Part shown: positions 59,123 through 64,000 of the stretch, piece by piece
Layout of the letters: each line of letters starts with the position of its first letter
How positions within the stretch are numbered: the stretch's first letter is position 1
Assembly: GCA_021234155.1 (NCBI GenBank)
Contig: JAJEKV010000011.1
Span: forward strand, 18,494,677 to 18,558,676
Length of the DNA: 64,000 nt
Direction: 5' to 3'
DNA from: Isoetes taiwanensis
Lineage: Eukaryota; Streptophyta; Lycopodiopsida; Isoetales; Isoetaceae
Notes under the pieces: model-generated
Told to the model about the DNA's origin: nothing
What the model saw: only the letters and a program-made list of their open reading frames with translations
Databases searched by the model: none
Position numbers and translations under genes: made by a program

Positions 59123-59669
59123 GTTCTGGCTTCATCAGCTCAAGTTACATCAGACCATTTTGTTTAGAGGCGGAATCATCATTTATACAGCAGAGGGCTT
59201 TATGTCAAGTTCTGCAAGCTATTTCTTCAAATCTTGATGCTTTTGAAGAGGAACCCTTGAATCTCAAGATTGTAGGCCAAAAGGATTTGCCATCTTCATT
59301 AGTGAAGGAAGATATAGATCTTACCGGAAAATTTTCTGGTAATTATCAGGTAACGTACCTGTTATTCCCTATCTATAATTTGTTAGCAAGGGTAAACAAG
59401 GATTCTCATTTATGCCATTTTAACCAAAGCAGCCAATTGAAACCATTGAGATAGAGGTAAATAAGACTGCTCAAGATGCCCAAAATGTATCAGAGAACTT
59501 TGAAATAATGACATCTGGTCAAGCAGCTGACTCTTTACAGAATGGAGTAACATCTGATCAAGGAGAAAGCAATAAGCTTATTGCTCAAGTCACAGAAATA
59601 CGTAAGAAGTCACTCCTTGATCTAATATTGCTTGCTGATGTTGCTGGCCTAATTTTCATTCAAAAGTAA
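59123..59669 (+). CDS. Two exons of an unidentified gene
   Basis: Exon 1 is read after a 'cgttttag' acceptor at 59122 and includes SSFIQQRALCQVLQAISSNL, then DAFEEEPLNLKIVGQKDLPS, ending NYQ|GTAACG at 59349. Exon 2 starts after 'aaccaaag' or 'aag cag' near 59431 with PIETIEIEVNKTAQDAQN and runs to a TAA at 59667, with an alternative donor at CGT|AAG or ATAC|GTAAG near 59600. Both are clean and acidic, with plant-like splice sites, but I do not recognise the protein. They lie just upstream of the PQ-loop exons, where that family's N-terminal exons would be expected, yet they do not resemble them. This may be a chimeric or separate gene. Confidence 0.4.
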
Positions 59670-60523
59670 TCCATCAACATCGGTTCTTTGCTTATTATCT
59701 GTTATCTTTGTTGTTTATGTACTAAAATACATATCATCAAGCTTGCATATGTAAAGCTTTCATTTGTCTTGGCCTCTGAAAACTTGCTTTAATGACCACC
59801 TTCTTGTTTTCCTTCTCTATTTTGTTCAGCTCCCTACACAATTATATACTGTTGTGGTAGGTATGCTTTAACCTTATGCATCCACATATATGTGGAACTA
59901 ATTCGTGAACCTTTTTTAAATTGCTTTTACAGCTTTACACTGTCACTACAATAGTTCTTGTGGGTCAAACCCTATATTATGACCATTGGCTGAAATGGAG
60001 GAAGAAAATGCACCATGATGCTGAAGATTCTCTGCTTAAAGCTCAGGCAAATGTCTTTATAAAGGTAATAGTTCAGACACTGCGGAGTATAATTGGATTA
60101 GAAGTATCATGAAATATAGAGTTAGTATATGAAATATAAGCTTTGTACTCCCATCTACATAATTTTGTAGATCTTCTAATACTTTTCGTAATGTCCAAAA
60201 TTTTTACCTCGCATATTCCAATGTTTCTTGCAATCTGATGCTTTTGTTTATGTTGCGGGCATGTCCCGTAATGTGTCTTCCCCTAAGCTTTCTTTTTTTT
60301 TTTTGCCTAATTTTATTTCTGCTATGATGGTATTTTAGAACCAAAGAAAAATATGATGTGTCAAAAGTCGACATGCCAATTAATCTCTCACAACCTGAGG
60401 AGTAGCATGCAAGTGCACAACTTATTCCTAGGCCACGAGACCATTCTAGAAGGGAACTACAGTTTCTGTAATTGAAAGCTCCCCCTTATATGTAAAATTT
60501 CTTTACAGTTTTAACAGAAAAGG

Positions 60524-60926
60524 AACTCCGTATATCTCAAGCGAGATGTGGTTAATGTGGCCAAAACATTTGTGGTTAATGTGGCACATTAACCACTGGT
60601 TAATGTGGCCATCAATATCAGCCAGGTGGTTAATGTGGCCAAAAAAGCAGGCTTCAAACTGCGCTGCGAGGGTAAAAATTTCAATCGACTTGTTCTTTCT
60701 GCTCTATGGGCAGTTTGATTCGATTTAAAAACTACGCCAATCGCTTTGTCTAGCCTTTTATGTTAGATTGGTGAAGAGAAAAAGAGACTTGAGGCAAAAT
60801 GGAGCCTGATCGACCAAAAAACACCAAAAACGGTTGGTTTTTTTGCTTCAAACCACGTTGTTCTTCATGGCTGATACAGGTGGCCACATTAACCGCATCT
60901 TGCTTGAGATATACGGTGTTCCCTTT
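60524..60926. mobile_element. Fold-back MITE in a PQ-loop intron, about 400 bp
   Basis: The left end 'ggaactccgtatatctcaag' and the reverse complement of the right end 'gggaacaccgtatatctcaa' are near-identical. The match runs about 42 bp into 'ggttaatgtggcc'. The left arm contains four more 'ggttaatgtggc' words, one as an inverted pair. No transposase is encoded. The target duplication was not clear. Confidence 0.75.
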
Positions 60927-62335
60927 GAGTATTCATGGCGTTATTTTTACAGGTCTGCTAGATCTTTATCTGTTATCCACACCCCAACTGCAGGTACTTT
61001 CTTGTCAGGAAATTATTCAGGTGGACAAAGTGCAGGTTATCTTGTATCATACTTGTCCTTATCAAACGATGTCAATGTTCTATCTCTTAGAAATATTGGC
61101 CCTGTGCTGGCTTGAGTGGTAAAAAAAAATTCAAGATTTTATTTTCTATTTCTGTTTCCGGTGGCTTTTGTTGCCTCTCGGTTTTTCAGTGTAAAACTAA
61201 TAGAGAGTCGGTCTTTAGGTAACTTCAAGCATGGTATTTGTTGGAGGCCTTGGCCTTTATTCCAGAGCCACTAATGGGTAGGGAAAAAATTAAGTATACT
61301 ATATATTTTTTCATAAGAAATGGTTTGGCTATTTTTCAAAATTTTATAGTATTTTATGATATACATTTGGCTAAACTTATTATTATTACATTTATATGTA
61401 TTGGCGAAACTTTTGAATTATATACTATAAATGTTCACTTTGCTATTTTATCTAACCGGAAAAAAAAAACAAAAAATGTAAAATAAATTTTGTAGCTTTA
61501 GATATATTGTACTATAATTACAAATTATAATCAACATCCAAGGAACATATAATAATATTAGAAAACTTTTAACAGACGCTCACAACGTAGTTTATAACAT
61601 CCATGCTCTGGACTACATTCAATGTAATGACACCTTCTAGATATGGCGATCAAATTGTACTTATCTCTAACCCTTGAAAAAAAAATGTTATGCAACCAAC
61701 TCGGGCATCTAGAGGGATATTGGCCATCTCTTACAATTCCTTTTTGAAGATGCATATGTGGCATATGTAATAGAAATTCATAGTTTGAAAAACTACTATC
61801 ACTGATGATAGTAGGTGGGGATGTGTAAAAGTCTATAATAAGAATTCATTTTTATTGGGCTATTAATGATTTAATATATAAATATTGTAATATAAAGAAG
61901 GCTAATCCTTTTTTCTTTAAGAATAGAATAATCCTAAAAAAATAATCCTAAAAAAATAATGGAGCACTTGTTTTAACTATGGCTATTTTTTTTTAAAGAA
62001 ATCTCTCTTCATAAAGTTCGCCGCAAAAATTATCTAGACCCCCTAAAAGATTGTCATTTGGCTATTAATAGCCATTGATTTTTTCCATGCTAATGGGACT
62101 CCAACAAGGGTTTTCAGTTCTCATGGCAGGGTCCTATATGCTGGAAGCAGGAGACTCTTGCAGGTTGCTCTATCTCGGAATGCTTCATTTCTATATGGCC
62201 AACTCCATGACAAATTTGTTCACGTTTGTGTTAATTTTTTTTTTTTTTTTTCAATTTGGTAATGAAATCAACAAGAGCAGTACTCTTGGGAAAATTCTTG
62301 GATGGTTCATGGCAGCAATATATATGGGTGGAAGG

Positions 62336-62610
62336 TTCACGCCGTCAGTTCGATCCCTTGGCTCCTACCTCCAGGAGGTTTTAGATCTGCGGACTCATCT
62401 CTGCCCCGGGTGCCTATCTGAGGTGCCGGGAATTCATGTGTATATGTATATTTGTACAGCTGCCAGCAGGCTTGTTGCTGCGATGGTTTTTCCCTCCTAA
62501 GGGGGGGTTTTTTAATCCGGGTAGCAACGGGCTTGCTTCACCCGTGTAATTTGGGTCCCATAGGCCGATTGGCCTCCGTGGACGATAAAAGAACCTTCCT
62601 TCCTTCCTTC
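62336..62610 (+). mobile_element. 5'-truncated LINE insertion in the PQ-loop coding exon
   Basis: The segment matches the last part of the LINE 3' untranslated region, including 'cagttcgatcccttggctcc', the G-run block near 62500, and 'taggccgattggcctccgtg' then 'gacgataaaa'. It ends in a (TTCC)n tail. It lies between AGG (62333-62335) and CTT (62611). Deleting it joins GGT GGA AGG to CTT CCT CAG ATT TGG in frame. Confidence 0.85.
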
Positions 62611-62625
62611 CTTCCTCAGATTTGG

Positions 62626-63110
62626 CAAGTTCATCCATCATACTTTAATAGTTGGGGTTTTGACACTAGACATGTGATATCAACATTATGTTTACCCTTT
62701 GGCAGGGGACTCCATTGTATCAATGGGGATGCAAGGCAACACCATGTAATTTTAAAGTGGTAGGCTGGCCAGAGGGAGTCTTGATGTAATGTAGTATCTC
62801 TTGGAAGGAAGATTTTAGAGCTTGAGAAAGTAGAGAAGGTATCTAACATTTGCAAAATGTTTGCCTTAAACCATATGGAGGTCCTGTCATTTATTATTCG
62901 ATACTGCGGGATGTAAGCGAGTATGAGAAGCAAAATGTGGGAATCCAGACTTCAAGGAAAATACACTCTGATGGAAAAAAGACTTCACATGGAAATCAGA
63001 TGTTAAAGATCATTGTGTTTCTTGAAGCTCTTTGGCCATGAAATAGCATTCTTACGTACATGAGTATGCGTTTACAATCAAAAGCAGGTAGATGTTGAAT
63101 TGAAGAATGC
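62626..63110. other. No recognised gene
   Basis: After LPQIW the frame stays open for about 45 codons (QVHPSYFNSWGFDTRHVIST and on to a TAG near 62761), but it no longer resembles the PQ-loop family. The rest holds short open frames only. Confidence 0.4.
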
Positions 63111-63112
63111 CA

Positions 63113-63140
63113 CGGTTCTATTGCGATAGCAATAGAACCG
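63113..63140. repeat. Perfect 12-bp hairpin with 4-base loop
   Basis: CGGTTCTATTGC-GATA-GCAATAGAACCG. No T run follows and no neighbouring gene explains it. Confidence 0.9.
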
Positions 63141-63261
63141 ACATTCCTTGGATGGGGACGTCCCTTTCTTTTCGTACCTACTATTTATTCTGCATCTCTT
63201 CATTTGTCTGCCATCGGCGTTCTCTTGAGCTAGTTTTCTTCTTCTTCTCTATCCTACCAGT

Positions 63262-63800
63262 CTCCCTCACCCTCCCTCCCTTGGTGGATTGTCTGCACTT
63301 GATGGTGGCAATCGTTCCGTTTGTTTCTATATTCTTTAAGTGCATTATTCATTTTTTCTCGGCGTGGTATAGTAGCCTCCGAGGCATACTTATCATTCTT
63401 TCTCGGTGTGGCGATGTAGCCTCGAGGCAGCACTAGTCGGATGTTCTCGCGATGGTCATTATCAGTTTCCCTCACCCTCCGTCCCTTGATGGTTATTTGC
63501 ATTTGATCATGTTTGTTATTTCCTTTCCTTTTCTATGTCTTTTAAATTTGCATTCTTTATTTCCTCAGCGTGGCTTTGTAGCCTCTGAGGCATACTTATT
63601 ACTTTACTCTTTCTCGGCATGGCACTATAGCTTCTGAGGCATAACTCTTTTTCATTTTCTCTCGGCGTGGCAACGTAGCCTCCGAGGCAGCACTAATCGG
63701 TCGTTTTTCCCGCGAGGGTCATTTTCCGCGGATGGTTCCCGATTGGTCGGCTGTTGTTTCTTTCTCGGCGTGGCCCTGGAGCCTTCGAGTCTTCTTGCCT
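63262..63800. repeat. Tandem repeat, 200-240 bp unit, with six copies of a CTCGG..CCGAG hairpin
   Basis: The unit starts 'ctcaccctccctcccttg' (63267) and 'ctcaccctccgtcccttg' (63471). Inside and after the units, 'ctcggcgtggNNNNgtagcctccgag' and variants recur at about 63359, 63402, 63567, 63614, 63661 and 63757. Each can fold with a 5-bp CTCGG/CCGAG stem, and several are followed by 'gcagcacta.tcgg' or 'gcata'. Function unknown. Confidence 0.75.
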
Positions 63801-64000
63801 ATGGCATCTAACTCATTGACGGGTTATTTTTCTTTCAGCCTTGACTCTGCGGATTTTTTAAAGTCTTGTGGTTGCCGGAGTGCGTGGGGTCGTGCTTCAA
63901 TTAGTTGCTTGGGTTTTCCTTAAAAACCTAAAAAGGCGTGGTTCGTCTTCCTGATGAGAAGCAGTCACCAGGTCTTCTCACCTTTGCATCGACCAAGTGG

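Larger units (their letters stand above)
59830..62625 (+). pseudogene. PQ-loop repeat vacuolar/lysosomal amino-acid transporter (YPQ-like) exons
   Basis: Exons: 59830-59856 (LPTQLYTVV, after 'tgttcag'); 59933-60064 (44 codons, LYTVTTIVLVGQTLYYDHWL then KWRKKMHHDAED...NVFIK, ending AAG|GTAATA); 60953-61115 (SARSLSVIHTPTAGTFL, after 'tttttacag'); about 62091-62163 (NGTPTRVFSSHGRVLYAGSR then RLLQ|GT); 62255-62335 (FGNEINKSSTLGKILGWFMA then AIYMGGR); and LPQIW at 62611-62625. The order LPTQ-YT---LYT-TT-VLV-Q--YYDH, then SARSL--HTPTAG-FL, then LG-W-GW-MAAIYMGGRLPQIW is that of plant seven-helix PQ-loop transporters, which export basic amino acids from the vacuole. The last exon is broken by a LINE fragment inside GGR|LPQIW, and the acceptor before FGNE reads CAA instead of CAG, so this copy is probably non-functional. 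The N-terminal exons were not found. Confidence 0.65.

Overview
This looks like nuclear DNA of a land plant with a large, repeat-rich genome. The evidence is plant-type genes with introns, a CACTA (En/Spm) transposon, a LINE, a pogo-like element, hAT and other MITEs, and long triplet microsatellites. I see no rRNA or tRNA gene, no bacterial-style operon and no CRISPR array. A non-flowering plant (fern, lycophyte or gymnosperm) would fit, but the sequence alone does not settle the lineage. Most coding matter is transposon-derived or fossil, and many reading frames are broken by one-base indels.

Layout. 1-7560 is copy A of a 7.5-7.8 kb block: a roughly 1.1-kb tandem array, three short gene-like fragments and a (TTC)n tract. 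7560-21400 is mostly unclassified repeat-like DNA. It holds a minus-strand reverse-transcriptase fragment resembling Penelope-like elements (10.4-10.9 kb), a set of near-palindromes (12.2-13.3 kb), a degenerate minus-strand proline-rich coding remnant (15.4-18.0 kb) and a minus-strand LINE 3' end (20.4-20.9 kb).

21421-45275 reads as one giant CACTA element of 23,855 bp: CACTACAA at the left, TTGTAGTG at the right, and the 3-bp duplication TCC on both sides. Inside, in order, are a subterminal zone rich in the palindrome GTCGTTNAACGAC, a SET-domain gene, a TNP2-type transposase (with DUF4218- and DUF4216-like parts), copy B of the 7.8-kb block, a protein-kinase-like gene, a small spliced gene in the TNP1/Transposase_24 position, and a right subterminal zone. 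Copy B carries a WG-repeat fragment and the first exon of a nucleobase-ascorbate transporter. A transposon carrying a SET gene, a kinase-like gene and a possible AGO-hook fragment is the most unusual thing here.

45.3-64.0 kb holds a prolyl-4-hydroxylase fossil (minus, 46.9-47.2 kb), a near full-length LINE with endonuclease and reverse transcriptase (49.3-54.4 kb), a pogo-like transposase pseudogene split by a 660-bp hAT-type MITE with a perfect 8-bp target duplication (55.7-58.3 kb), and exons of a PQ-loop vacuolar amino-acid transporter (59.8-62.6 kb). The PQ-loop coding sequence is interrupted by a truncated LINE copy one codon before its second PQ motif. The right edge holds a tandem repeat built on a small hairpin.

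Domain names come from reading translated motifs by eye; no database search was run.
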